Assembly: GCA_032718475.1 (NCBI GenBank)
Contig: JAUCBJ010007163.1
Span: 1 to 64,000, forward strand
DNA: 64,000 nt
Direction: 5' to 3'
DNA from: Nemertoderma westbladi
Lineage: Eukaryota; Xenacoelomorpha; Nemertodermatida; Nemertodermatidae
Of this stretch, positions 9,666-20,294 are shown in pieces (the stretch's first letter is position 1; each line of letters opens with the position of its first letter). The notes beneath the pieces are model-generated. The model saw nothing but the letters and a program-made list of their open reading frames with translations. It was not told the DNA's origin and ran no database searches. The translations under genes and the position numbers were made by a program.

Positions 9666-9875
9666 CTACGCGTAGGCCTACGCGTAGCTACGCGTATCTA
9701 CGCGTAGTTTGTAACTTCCATTCCTGTCATTTACCGGTAGGGCCAGACTTACTGCCTTTTTAACAACTACGCGTAGGTGTTTTAAAACTACGCGTAGTTA
9801 TTTTGGAACTACGCGTAGGTATTTTGAAACTACGCGTAGGTGCTACGCGTAGCTACGCGTAGGTTCTACGCGTAG
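9666..9875. repeat. Cluster of eleven CTACGCGTAG palindromes
   Basis: Copies start at 9666, 9678, 9688 (last base differs), 9698, 9767, 9788, 9809, 9830, 9843, 9853 and 9866. Those at 9767, 9788, 9809 and 9830 are exactly 21 bases apart. Each is a self-complementary 10-mer with an ACGCGT core. The cluster directly precedes LTR A. Confidence 0.95.
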
Positions 9876-9929
9876 CAGTCCTGATAACAATGATTTTTCA
9901 TTTCAGGTCCGGTAGGGTTGAGTTGTTAG

Positions 9930-11179
9930 TGTTCGCGCTTTCGAAGACCTTTAGCAGTTTAACCTGCCAAAATTTATATGTCTTTTCGTTAATTAAAACC
10001 ACTTTAGCATACGACAATAATTTATGCTAATACGCAAAACATTAGCCGAAGTCAGCCCATGCGCGATCATTCACCCGATGGATCTACACCCGGGAGACTG
10101 AATTCGGATGCTTGAATTGTATTATTACAGTGTAAGGTTGCAGTGTATACCTAATGTATTATTCGATAGATCGTTAATAATTAATCTCTGACAGATATTA
10201 TTGGCTTTCGGGAAATATTAACAGTTCCTTTAGGACGTGGCGCTTTATCTATTTAAACAGAACTAAGACTTATACTAAACGCAACGATACTGCTTATGAT
10301 TAAAGTATAAAACGTATTCTTTAGGAAATACTTTGTTACCAATCACAATCATACACACTATTCTGCCGACAGTCAGTACATTTGATCACACATAAAGAGA
10401 GCAGTAATTGACTCACGTAGGGTCTGCTAAATAACATTGGATTCAATACACACCACATTAATATAAATCGCAATTGTTATGTATAGCCGGTCTCTCTAAC
10501 CTGTAGTGTTATCAAGAAAATTGGGAATTGGGTGATTTATCCGTATTATCCAAATAGCAATATTTCCATCAACAAATATTTACAATTAATAACTGACGGT
10601 AAAATAACAGTACAAACAATATGATTAATGAGTTAGATTAAGTGAGTTAATGAGTATGATTATCAAGTTAAATTAGTTCGGTAACAGTTTATACTTTCGA
10701 TAATTCAAGCAGTTTACGGTACAGCAGTATCTATCCAAAAATGCCGGTGTTTCTGGCTTAGACAGCAATAACAACAAAGTATCAAGTAAAAACAGTAAGA
10801 CTGAACACTCTCCTTATGATCGGCAGGAAAGCTACACGTCGACAGGAAAAACCGCCCTGATTGGCCCAAGCCAAACAAAGAACCACGCGTCCAATGGCTG
10901 TTTCCATGTCAGCAACCAGCTGCTAGATGTCGTAATATGAATCATCACGGCTAAGCTGTGAAAGGTGGTTGGTGCATTACAAGTTTTTTGTCTTACCATG
11001 TCCGCTAAAACACGTATATAGCAGAATGATTTTTATGTCCGTTAAAACACCTGTAAAGGTACCTTGCGGGCGAGGGGAATATATATACAGTTAGAAAACC
11101 TTTTTAGAGTATTCCAGCGCCTGGGGGAGAACTGGCCAGCAAAGGCAAACGTATCAGTTATCCCACAAAAGCTTTTACA
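9930..11179 (-). repeat. BEL-1 3' LTR (LTR A)
   Basis: On the minus strand it runs from TGTAAAAGCTTTTGTGGG to AAGCGCGAACA, giving the TG...CA ends of an LTR over 1250 bases. It shares the whole length with 22555-23813 and is clearly related to 40023-46152, 47950-49067, 30700-31551 and 38266-38683. A purine-rich stretch (GGGAGCGG) precedes it, as expected for a polypurine tract before a 3' LTR. Confidence 0.8.
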
Positions 11180-11257
11180 CCGCTCCCAGAAAATGGGATT
11201 TAAGTCTATAAAATATACCAAATCACAGTTTCTAAAATATAAAAATACTCTAAACAG

Positions 11258-11974
11258 TTAGTCTTTCTTGCGCGGACGGCGTTTACGCAGCTTTTTAAAG
11301 CTAGCAAGAGTCCTTTTCTCTTTGGGGCGAGCCACTTTACGAGGAGGGCTATAACTCCTGGGTGAAGGGTGCAATATGATTGCATCAGAAGGTATGGGAT
11401 TGCGATCGGTATATCCGCCGGTCGAAGTACTGGGTTGATTGACATCAACGTCCGGGGAGAGGGGTCTAACGGCTTTGAGAGCTCGTTTCAAGACAGCCGC
11501 TCTTACGGGTCCTTTACGAGTGGTCTGAACGAGGGCCGTGGGTGGACCATAGGCAGTTAGAAACTTCCTTGGTTTAATGGTTCTTTCCAACTCGCGTTCG
11601 CGGGCTCGATACTCGTAAGGCCGTCGATATACTTCTTGTAACTCAGGGTGTGAGTTGACGAATAAGTCTCCATAGGCAGGGTCTTGACGGATAAAGTTTA
11701 TTAAGTTGTAAGACTGGATGTCACTCGGATTAATGCTTCTGAGAAATTTACGTACATATTTGGTTGAAATACATTCTCCAACGCGCTTCAATAGTTCATA
11801 ACTTGATAGGCGCGATTTCTGTTCGACGGAGGCAAACAAATATGGATGGAACGCATAAACTCCTTCGTAGGCGCGTCCGGGATAATAGCGATGGCGTGAG
11901 TCACAATGTAAATCAGCGTTCGCTTCCCAAGCTCTGATATAACGTAGTGTGATCATTTCATCTACGCTTTCCAA
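11258..11974 (-). CDS. BEL-1 accessory ORF B, unknown function, basic C-terminus
   Basis: The first ATG is at about 11956 (the nominal start at 11974 is a TTG), giving ~232 codons. I do not recognise the family. The N-terminal half contains YYPGRAYEGVYAFHPYLF and TKYVRKFLRSI. The C-terminal third is rich in Pro and Ser, then strongly basic (KKLRKRRPRKKD), suggesting nucleic-acid binding or nuclear localisation. A close relative with stops lies at 34134-34457 and 37774-38186. That copy keeps this region in one frame with the preceding zinc-knuckle part, so A, zinc knuckles and B were probably one protein. The stop codon lies about 80 bases before the 3' LTR. Confidence 0.55.
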   Translation of the reverse strand: MESVDEMITLRYIRAWEANADLHCDSRHRYYPGRAYEGVYAFHPYLFASVEQKSRLSSYELLKRVGECISTKYVRKFLRSINPSDIQSYNLINFIRQDPAYGDLFVNSHPELQEVYRRPYEYRARERELERTIKPRKFLTAYGPPTALVQTTRKGPVRAAVLKRALKAVRPLSPDVDVNQPSTSTGGYTDRNPIPSDAIILHPSPRSYSPPRKVARPKEKRTLASFKKLRKRRPRKKD

Positions 11975-11981
11975 ATCGCGA

Positions 11982-12707
11982 TTAAAAAGGGCAATCGAAA
12001 CTGGCGTGTCCCTTTAGTTGACAGTGGTGACATTGAGTCATAAATTGAGGGCAAACCGCAAAAATATGCAAATTATTAAATCTGCAATACGCGCAATAAA
12101 TTTCCATCGCCGGTTGTTCGTGGAAATAGGAACAGCGGACGTTTGTGTCCATGGGCGTAACATGGTCTCTCGATGCGCATAACCGACAACGTTGCCGAGA
12201 AACATAGTTGGCATGGCGATAATCGTACGCAGTGAGACACTGTGGACCTTGATACCATTCTAGGATGTAATCGTTGTCGTTGTTCCGAGCGCGATAGGCT
12301 GAATCTCTTCAGATTCCAGACATATTGGTTCGTCTTCCCAGTCTGTTACGAATAGAATTTTCGTGATCTATTCTCGGTTTATCGTTACGACTCCGCTGGG
12401 TATGATATTTAAATAGAACCATTTCCCTTTCGGTGTATACATCGTCCGTATCATGTAAATCGGTAGGATGGCCGGTAGTTAAGAAGTCCATATACGTACC
12501 ATTACGATTCGTATAGCGAGCGGTGAATTTTCTATAGTCCAATTCACGCGTAAGTTGTTCCTGGGACATCGGCGGTTCGATATAACGACCATCGTCCTCC
12601 GTAATAGTCGGATCGGCTTCACCGCGTATCAAGCTATCCACAAACGCTTGTAAAGGTAGAGTATATCGCTCCCTGATACCAAGGTCATCTTCTATCAATT
12701 CCGTCAT
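11982..12707 (-). pseudogene. BEL-1 accessory ORF A plus zinc-knuckle region
   Basis: The ORF from the ATG at 12707 runs 132 codons to a TGA at 12309-12311; the same frame stays open afterwards to 11982. The first part is acidic and polar and unrecognised (LPLQAFVDSLIRG, NGTYMDFLTTGHP). The part after the TGA has three zinc-knuckle-like clusters: CRLCASRDH, CAYCRFNNLHIFAVC, and CHHCQLKGHASFDC, which is exactly CX2CX4HX4C. Comparison with the plus-strand relative at 33990-34130 suggests an extra frame change near 12300-12350. The spliced or shifted original structure is not known. Zinc knuckles suggest RNA or DNA binding. Confidence 0.5.
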
Positions 12708-14328
12708 ATCTGCTATCTGAGTTTATTAATATCAATATGAGTTAATATTTTAGGCAAGCGGGCGTCGCTGCCTACTAGGCTTTGCCCCCGGACAGTGGGT
12801 TTCTCAGCGCCGATGTACCGCTGTCGCAGTGTTTACGCCAACATGTAGCAACAGCACGACAACGATAACCGGCACAAGTCCCACCACTGTCCGTCCCAAA
12901 GGCTTGAATCCACTTGAGGTTATCTCGGTAGAGTTAGGGCTATTTTACAATTGCGATTAGCTACTGTAAACACACTTTAGTAGTAACATTCACCTATAAA
13001 CGCACAAATTCCATACAATCATTACTTACTGCACACATGCATACCATTTGTCCGTTAGTCAGTGTCTTCCAGAATGTCACGTATTTACTATGTATCCTTG
13101 GATACTAATAGTGCGCTATGTATACTCTTATGCTACGCAATGGGGCAAGCCTTTTATTGTTCTTTTAACTTGCTTCTAATTCTAGCGTGGGTGTTGCCAT
13201 GGTGACATTATGGAAAACTAGCGGTAGAATTAGGGCAATCCTCATGCATACAGATCTGGGATGTTATTTAATAGTAATTCTTTAATTGTCAATATCCTCT
13301 TTATGCATGATTTTATAAATTTTATCGGCTATTGACTATATGTTGGAGATTCTCACACTCTAGCACACTCAATATGAATCTCCGCTCCCATGATCTATTA
13401 ATTACTGGAATTTTGGGAATGTTATAAATTGCACAAAATGACAATTTATGAAATTCATTCGAATATGAATTTAAATTTATTCCCGTGAATTTTATTATTT
13501 GATATTAAATTGACATAAATTTTATTCCAGAGCATATCTGGGGACTCAGGATCCTTAATTCTGTAAAATTTGTCTTTTAAGAGTATCGGTAAGTGCTACG
13601 ATATCTTAATCGACTAGAATTGTTAACGGATCTGAATTTTACAGATTTTAATAAATATTAAATTAATATTTAGGATGGGCACCAATTTATTCCAGAACTT
13701 GTCTGGGGACGTTAACCACTGATTCTAGAATTTGTCTTTCAAGTATATCGGTGGGTGCCACGATATCTTAATCGACTAGAATTACAGATGGTCAAAAGTT
13801 TAACAGATTTATTTGCGATTTACGCTACTGTTAGAGGGACATCACGCTACTATATGTATTATTTGTTATAAGGTAGAAGAGCAATATCGCACGAAGCAAT
13901 GTCAGTGTGAAGAGGCAAGTCGTTTCCAAGGTCTACCCAGAGCTTGGTTTAGCCGAGACACGAGGATCTGAACTTTGCATTCCTAATACTCTGCCTACCA
14001 ATAATACTTAAATATAGTAGTGGCTTTATTGTACTTTAAGAAGTACTGACATGTCATCTTACTATAGTCTCGCATTTATAATATAATACGGACAGTAAGG
14101 AAAGAGAAAATAATTACTTCTTGCCGTCGCACTAAATATATATTATAAGTAATTATGTACGTAATAAACACTAATATATTGCACTAATTTACTAAATATT
14201 CTAAAATAACATTTTACTAAATAAAATTAAAGAAAACGATTATAATAAAATTACATAATAATACATACATAAATATAAAATAAAAACAAATATAAAATGA
14301 TATAGTCACACGCCCACTCCATATGTTA
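12708..14328 (-). other. BEL-1 spacer between pol and accessory ORFs
   Basis: The segment is non-coding and matches 62048-63690 on the plus strand along its length. It contains a ~165-bp tandem pair, each unit with TCCCCAGACAAGTTCTGGAAT or a close variant and AATTCTAGTCGATTAAGATA. Near the accessory end is a conserved GGCAGCGACGCCCGC block. Its place just upstream of the accessory ATG suggests a promoter, splice region or untranslated leader, which is inference. Confidence 0.55.
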
Positions 14329-15141
14329 TTACGTTATGGAGTCCCTAGATATTTGTCGGATTAGGGAAGTGGTCGTAGGAAGAGTATCTTGCCTTCCATA
14401 GTTTCCGGACAGTTTTCGGTCTCTTTCCAGTAAACATAAACGACTAGCTGGGCGATTGAGTTGTTGTGTTACTTTCTCCGCTCCCTTGGCCTGTCTACTC
14501 TCCGCCGTGGTAAGATGAGGAGGCCATTCTTCTTCTTCTTTACTTAAGGAGTCGGATCCACCTAACCAGCCTGGAGTATCTATCAGTTCTTGAGGAGTTG
14601 CTCCTCTGGAAGCGATGTCGGCTGGATTAATCGTCCCAAGGCAATGTCTCCATTGATCTACATTGGAGTTAATATCGTCATTATCTGAGGAGTATGGTGT
14701 TCCCTCAGTTGGGTCGTCCACATCACTGCTCTCCACTTCCCCCTTTACTTGGTATACCTGTTGTTGAGGTAATCTCTCTTTGAGAGTTCTACGGGAAGGG
14801 CCAGTGAAGTACCAACCTACTCTAGTTCTTACCGCATAGGTTTGTAGTGGCTGTGGTTGAGCAGGCCGTTTCTCTAATGGCTCGAGCGCCTCATGCGCGT
14901 TTTGGCCGATGAGTATTTGCACTCCAGGATAATCGGTTTGGAATCGAGGTATCTCAAGATGTTGGATGCACTCGTCCTCGTCCCAGTTATAAGGTTCTGC
15001 TTGAGTAGTAGCAAAGTTCTTTATAGCCACCATTTTTACTGACCTTATCGCTTGCGTCCTTCTGGGCTCCTCTCTGATGACTCCGAGGCGCACCCATGAG
15101 GCGGACGCTGTCCCACCACCCTTGGGGCCAGTCCGACTGAT
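14329..15141 (-). pseudogene. BEL-1 pol remnant, internally deleted
   Basis: This starts in the protease/RT linker (VKMVAIKNFATTQAEPYNWDE), with an open frame back to 15141. The first ~130 residues match the N-terminal part of pol at 57873. It then jumps after DNDDIN to QWRHCLGTINPADIASRG, the end of the RNase H region. A second jump leads to LNRPASRLCLLERDR, the extreme C-terminus of the integrase protein. RT and RNase H catalytic parts and the integrase core are missing, but the ORF stays open to its stop. It cannot supply its own enzymes. Confidence 0.85.
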
Positions 15142-15144
15142 GTT

Positions 15145-16271
15145 TTATCAGACCGGGCCGGAGGGTAGCCCGATGCTTCCCGGGTTCACTTTTCAATCCC
15201 CCGATCACACCGGCACAACTCGTCGGTGTAGCCAGATGGTCGGCTACTGTCAACTTGCTGTGGCCTGACTGTACATTGAGCCAACTCAGAGAGTCAACCG
15301 GCGGGTGGACCAGTCGATAGCGATCGAGCATCAAGGTCGCCCTTGAGCCAAACCGACGGTCTTGTCCCAAGTGGGCTTGCGCTACCCAACATGGAATATT
15401 GACCGTTTTCACCCGCCTCGCCGGCAGTATTGAGGGGAAGTCGGTTCCGCAAACAATACTGACTAGCTCGAAAGCTAGGAACAAGTAACCACTTACCAGT
15501 CACTGTACACGTGTACTCAATAGATGCTCACGAAATCAAGTACACAATGGTAAACACAAATCTGACGCATACCACGCACACACAGAGGACATAATCGGGG
15601 AGGACAAAATCGGTGACAAAATCAGAGGGGACAAAATTGTATAGACTGATAAAGAGTCTAGAGTACTTTATTTTACCGACAGGGTAAAAATAACTTTGTG
15701 TGCACAAAGTATGCTGGGGCGCAGTAAAATATGGTCCTACTAATAACCAGCGGCGACTGAACCAACCGGTAAGGGTTCCCATACCCACTCGCAGCGGCCA
15801 TACATACACTCACGTATACCACGTACACACACAAACCACAGATTCCAGAGTATCATTCACTCGGACCACACTACAACACCAACCCCTCCTTGCAGCCGAT
15901 ATTCCGGGTGCCACCTCCATTCCAATAGTAGTACCAACAGAATCATCAGAACCTGTCCATTCCGTGCAACACCTCCATTCCAATAGTGCTACCCTGGGAA
16001 AAAACACGTTTTGGCAACCGATTGGAGACAGTACAGAGTCTGGTCAACTCATACATACCAAACATAGACCTACCACATAAACCACAGATCACACTAAGCC
16101 ACCACCCCTACTGTGTACAGGACTGGCAGTACGGCAACAGGCCGACTAGACGGTACCACGGCACCATGTTGATTCATGGTTCGCTAGACACGAGGGCCTT
16201 CAGTAACTCCCTTGCACTATAGGAACAGATTTAACGTGCCCCCAGACTCTCACGAGTCCGCCGCCGCCTGT
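15145..16271. other. Unassigned rearranged segment between gag-protease and pol remnant
   Basis: About 1.1 kb separates the protease end from the pol remnant. The 15145-15500 part is GC-rich and the rest mixed, with CACACA/GTAC-rich DNA and CCTCCATTCCAATAGT at two nearby places. The plus-strand BEL-1 has no counterpart. No protein family is recognised in any frame. It may be an inserted non-autonomous element or captured DNA. Confidence 0.4.
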
Positions 16272-19200
16272 TCAAGGCACCCCTATAGAGACCTCACCTC
16301 CTTGGGTACCTTGTGTTCCTAACTTATCCTGGGGGGTGGACAACACACCTACATAGTAATCTGCCGTTAGGGTAGATTTCCAAACCTGCATAATTCCTGA
16401 CATATTCAATTTAGTCCGGAACTTGGGTTGTCCAGCAAAGATATCTTCGGCTAGTTCTTGATCGATGAATGTTCCTGTGCTGCCGGAGTCAAGTAGGGCG
16501 TTCACTATGTAACTCTTGTTGGGACCATGAACTCGAACTTGCACTACAGGAAATTCTCTTATTCCTATGTTGGAAGTTGGAACTTTCCAAGATGGTTGTT
16601 TGTCAAAAGGAGTTGGAGTAAACTCGTCAGTGTCATTTTCATCCGTAAGTGCTCGATACACTGTGGTATTTATTAGATAACAGGATTCGTTGGCATCGGA
16701 GAATTCGTCTGTATAGAATCCTTCCCACTCAGAACCTTGGTCAGTGTCGTTCACATCACTGAATTGTACATGTAATTCGGGCTCACTTACCTGACTCGGG
16801 TTGTCTCGTTCGAACTCACTGTGTAACAAAATGTGATGTTTCGCGCCACACTTTGCACACTTTGCGTCGGAGTAACAGGTTCGCCGTTGGTGTCCTGATC
16901 TGAGGCAATTATAGCATAACCGCTTATTCCACAGGACTGTACGTCTGTCTACAGGGGATTTCTTTAGAAATTCAGCACACGCACTCAAACGGTGAGGCCC
17001 GTCGCACAGCGCACATTTTGGTTTGATGTTACTCACCTTAACTTGGTTAACGTTATGCACTCTCGTTCTTTCTTCGGGCTTTCTTCCGTGAATTCTCTTA
17101 GGAGACGTAGGAGGAGTTGTTGTTACCTGTTCTCTCCTGTCACTGGTTCGAGACTTGTATTTACTTACGTCTTTATAGGTCTTGTTGTCATAGTAAGATT
17201 TTGCTGTGTCTTTCCCGCTGTCCTCTTCTTGAGAAGCTTGGCTTTCGCCGTCGTCAGTATAACACACTGGTATTATCCTTCTCCTAGAATCGGGTTTCTC
17301 ACTTACCTTATTTTCCGATGTTTTCTCTCTGGCCTGCCTTATGAGTTGTAATTTTACTTCACTATCTAAGAAAGACATGAGATCAGCCATGGTAGGACTT
17401 CGTCGTTGTTGTTCATTCATGTACAACACTTTCTTGTCCCAGCGTGTACATACTCCACCCTTTGGTAAAGTAGAGACTACGGCTCCAATAACCATGGAAC
17501 TCTGATATTCATGCGACTTACCTAACCAGTCCAGTTGTCTACAGATCTCTTGTATTTCATCGGAAAACTCTATAATCCCACTACTAAGGAAGTGTCGGGG
17601 GGCTACTAACTTTGTATACAAATACTTAGCTATGTTATCTTTGTTACCATACCTGATGTTTAATGTATCCCAAACTTGTCTTAATCCTTCTGGATGTCCA
17701 ATAAACTTTAACGCCATTAACTTGGGAGGTCCTTCCAAGCACTTGATGAGGAATCTAAGTTTCTCTCCGTTAGATAGTACAGAGTTCTGTATGCTATCTT
17801 TGTAATATTCGTTGAAAGGTAACCATTTCATCTCATCTCCATTGAATTTGACGATCTCTCCCACTTTGACCGCTTGGCGGGCTTCTGTTCTAGCCATCTG
17901 ACGCGTAAAGCTTTCTTGGGCCATCGTGTTATTTAATATCGAATTATCGGTATACAAATTTCTCGGATCATTATCAGGTCTATAGGGAATATCATTAATA
18001 ACAGGTCTATAATCACCCTTAATAGGGTTTGCTATAGGAGTTTCAAATTCACTAGCAGTATAGATGCGTGTAGGCTCCACACCTTGCGCATGTAATACTT
18101 CAGACCTAACGGGTTGACACAATGTTACAGGGGGCATTGGTATGCCTTTTTGTATATTGACTAATTTGTCGCGTTCTAGCGCGATACTTTGCTGCACTTC
18201 TTGCAACTCTGCTCTACCTTCCCTCACTGTTCCCTTAAGTTGGTGGACAGTCTCCTGCATCTGTCCTAACAGGAGATTCATCCCCCGCCGTCCCTCCTCC
18301 ACCCACTCAACCGCTGAAGCGGGAGTCGCCAACATAGTAGCGGGCTGACGCGGGACGACGGGAGACAAATTATTGATTTCTCTCTCTGCTATCTGGACAG
18401 GGGTATTTGAATGGACTGTTCCACCGGGTACAGGCAGTGTAGTGCTATGTAAAGGGAATTTAGAGTTAAGCTCTGGAAGTGTAGGGGTCTCTAGCACAGA
18501 AGTGACTTTGGGAACTACAGGCCTAATTATTTCAGGTTCATCGACTATAGTAGGGAGTCTTTTGACCTGGATAAATTGTTCTATGGGTTCTGCACTACCT
18601 AAATCTGTGCTATTTAGCTGTCTTTTAACAGCTGGGGGCAAATCAGGCAATTTACGACGGTAATATGTTTTTCTACGCCTACTTAGATGAGATCTATCTC
18701 CTCCGCCTTCAGGGTCGGTAGTATCGCCTTCTTCCGATGATGTGTACCCCTGGCGCTTGGGAGTAGATTTTCTCATCAGCTGCATTTGATTAGCCGTAAA
18801 CTGTTTATTTATACTGTCTTGCGTCTCTTGCAGCTTTTCCAACTCCAATTGGATAGTCGCCTCAGACGCTCTCCGTTCTGCTTCTGCCACTGTTGCCTTT
18901 CTTTCGGCTTCCGCCGTTTTTCTTTCTTCTTCTGCTTCTGCCGCTTTTGCCTTTCTTTCGGCTTCCGCCGTTTTTCTTTCTTCTTCTGCTTCTGCCGCTT
19001 TTGCCTTTCTTTCGGCTTCCGCCGCTTTTCTTTCTTCTTCTGCTTCTGCCGCTTTTGCCTTTCTTTCGGCTTCTGCTTCTTTTCTTTCTGCTTCTGCTTC
19101 CGCCGCCGCTGCTGCTGCTACCTTTCTTCTCTCTATCAGTTCTTTCTTTACTTGTTCTTCTCGGACTCTAATGAGGCGGAGTTTTTCATCACATTCAGCT

Positions 19201-20294
19201 TGGTTTGCAGCTAACATTTCGGCATCGATTGAGTCCAATATAAGCTTGGTTCCTTCACTATTAGGGGAAAGTCCATGCAGCCGTCTCCTCAACTCTTCGT
19301 CTCCTAGGAATCGCTGATAGTCGGACAAATAAATGTCGATAGCGTCTCTAGTTCGCGGTTTCTCGGCGGCCTCTTCGCTTTCTGCTTGAGAAAGGGTGAC
19401 ATCAGTTTGTTCTTCACAAGTTGATCTCTCAGCCAGCTGGGATTTCCACGTGGCCGTTTCCTGTACTTTGAGATCTACCCGATGTAGCCAAGTTTTGACA
19501 GCAACCTGCAGCGACGTGTCCTGTCTTCTTTTGGAAGTTTCCTCAAAGGCTGAGAGGATTAGTCGAATGCGTAGGGTTCTTTCACGTACTTGGTATAGCA
19601 GCTCTTCCTGCTCTTGAGGTCCTTGAAGTTGTCGAAACAGTTGTTCTTCCAAGCGCTCCAAGGAGCCGAAGAATCCCTGCACATATCCTGCTGCCGACCT
19701 CTTCCAAACAGCTGGATCCATTGTATCTTTTGCCACTCCCATCCTGTGTATATCTTCCCAAGTAGCCTCGGACATATCAAACGGAAGTCCGAGTCCGGGA
19801 AAGTTCCATTGTGATTCAACAATAGATATCAATTCTTCCCTGGCGTATCCCGCGTAATTATCTTGGGTCGCTCGCCTATTCTTCGCCCAGTCGGCTTGAT
19901 GTTCCTCCACCGCAATGAATATAGTAGTTAGCACTGCAGCAGGAAGAGTAAGAAGGGGGTCCGAGTAGACTTTATCAGACATCTGCACTCCATGTTCGGG
20001 AGTCAGCTCTACAGTATCAGAACTGCTGGAGCTATCGGGTCGCTGGGAAGTAGGTTCTTGACCAAGATGTTGCTGCGATAAGACAATTGCCTCTTGGTCC
20101 CGTTTTACCTGTGCCCTAGTGCCTATGATGGACCTATGGTGGACTAGCCTAGGGTCTGATACTACTGGAGGGATGACCTTTTTTACAGTATGAGGTGAGC
20201 CGAACTCCTCTCTTATTCGCTCCACACTCCTATCTGAATCACAGATAGTTGTATCGATCAGACTGTCCGACAGGTTTTGCTGAGTGTCAGACAT
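16272..20294 (-). CDS. BEL-1 gag-protease polyprotein (truncated before pol)
   Basis: A 1340-codon open frame. Residues ~370-490 are an Ala/Glu/Lys/Arg coiled coil built from 18-residue repeats. Residues ~810-1000 form the gag core of BEL/Pao elements (DUF1759 style: VKFNGDEMKWLPFNEYY, KLRFLIKCLEG, LRQVWDTLNIRYGN). Cysteine/histidine zinc knuckles follow at ~1093-1155 (CALCDGPH, CYNCLRSGHQRRTC, CAKCGAKHH). An aspartic protease active site, LLDSGSTGTFID, is at ~1270. The reading frame leaves the BEL sequence soon after ADYYVGVLSTPQDKLG and ends at 16272. Gag would make the retrotransposon core particle. The gene is fully open, unlike the plus-strand copy, which has a TGA. Confidence 0.88.
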   Translation of the reverse strand: MSDTQQNLSDSLIDTTICDSDRSVERIREEFGSPHTVKKVIPPVVSDPRLVHHRSIIGTRAQVKRDQEAIVLSQQHLGQEPTSQRPDSSSSSDTVELTPEHGVQMSDKVYSDPLLTLPAAVLTTIFIAVEEHQADWAKNRRATQDNYAGYAREELISIVESQWNFPGLGLPFDMSEATWEDIHRMGVAKDTMDPAVWKRSAAGYVQGFFGSLERLEEQLFRQLQGPQEQEELLYQVRERTLRIRLILSAFEETSKRRQDTSLQVAVKTWLHRVDLKVQETATWKSQLAERSTCEEQTDVTLSQAESEEAAEKPRTRDAIDIYLSDYQRFLGDEELRRRLHGLSPNSEGTKLILDSIDAEMLAANQAECDEKLRLIRVREEQVKKELIERRKVAAAAAAEAEAERKEAEAERKAKAAEAEEERKAAEAERKAKAAEAEEERKTAEAERKAKAAEAEEERKTAEAERKATVAEAERRASEATIQLELEKLQETQDSINKQFTANQMQLMRKSTPKRQGYTSSEEGDTTDPEGGGDRSHLSRRRKTYYRRKLPDLPPAVKRQLNSTDLGSAEPIEQFIQVKRLPTIVDEPEIIRPVVPKVTSVLETPTLPELNSKFPLHSTTLPVPGGTVHSNTPVQIAEREINNLSPVVPRQPATMLATPASAVEWVEEGRRGMNLLLGQMQETVHQLKGTVREGRAELQEVQQSIALERDKLVNIQKGIPMPPVTLCQPVRSEVLHAQGVEPTRIYTASEFETPIANPIKGDYRPVINDIPYRPDNDPRNLYTDNSILNNTMAQESFTRQMARTEARQAVKVGEIVKFNGDEMKWLPFNEYYKDSIQNSVLSNGEKLRFLIKCLEGPPKLMALKFIGHPEGLRQVWDTLNIRYGNKDNIAKYLYTKLVAPRHFLSSGIIEFSDEIQEICRQLDWLGKSHEYQSSMVIGAVVSTLPKGGVCTRWDKKVLYMNEQQRRSPTMADLMSFLDSEVKLQLIRQAREKTSENKVSEKPDSRRRIIPVCYTDDGESQASQEEDSGKDTAKSYYDNKTYKDVSKYKSRTSDRREQVTTTPPTSPKRIHGRKPEERTRVHNVNQVKVSNIKPKCALCDGPHRLSACAEFLKKSPVDRRTVLWNKRLCYNCLRSGHQRRTCYSDAKCAKCGAKHHILLHSEFERDNPSQVSEPELHVQFSDVNDTDQGSEWEGFYTDEFSDANESCYLINTTVYRALTDENDTDEFTPTPFDKQPSWKVPTSNIGIREFPVVQVRVHGPNKSYIVNALLDSGSTGTFIDQELAEDIFAGQPKFRTKLNMSGIMQVWKSTLTADYYVGVLSTPQDKLGTQGTQGGEVSIGVP
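18898..19075. repeat. 54-bp coding tandem repeat in BEL-1 gag
   Basis: About 3.3 near-identical 54-base units (18 residues of the type RKAKAAEAEEERKTAEAE on the minus strand). The matching part of the plus-strand gag (51545-51650) lacks this expansion. Confidence 0.9.

Noticed and set aside
9666-9875. CRISPR-like array
   Set aside because: The repeats are short 10-bp palindromes with irregular or absent spacers in a eukaryotic genome.
15528-16222. Several 60-130-codon ORFs on both strands
   Set aside because: Overlapping frames without motifs in an unassigned segment; none has support as a gene.
18786-19214. Plus-strand Phe/Leu/Cys-rich ORFs suggesting a membrane protein
   Set aside because: They are antisense to the Ala/Glu/Lys coiled-coil repeats of BEL-1 gag; the GC/CT-rich repeat produces hydrophobic shadow frames.
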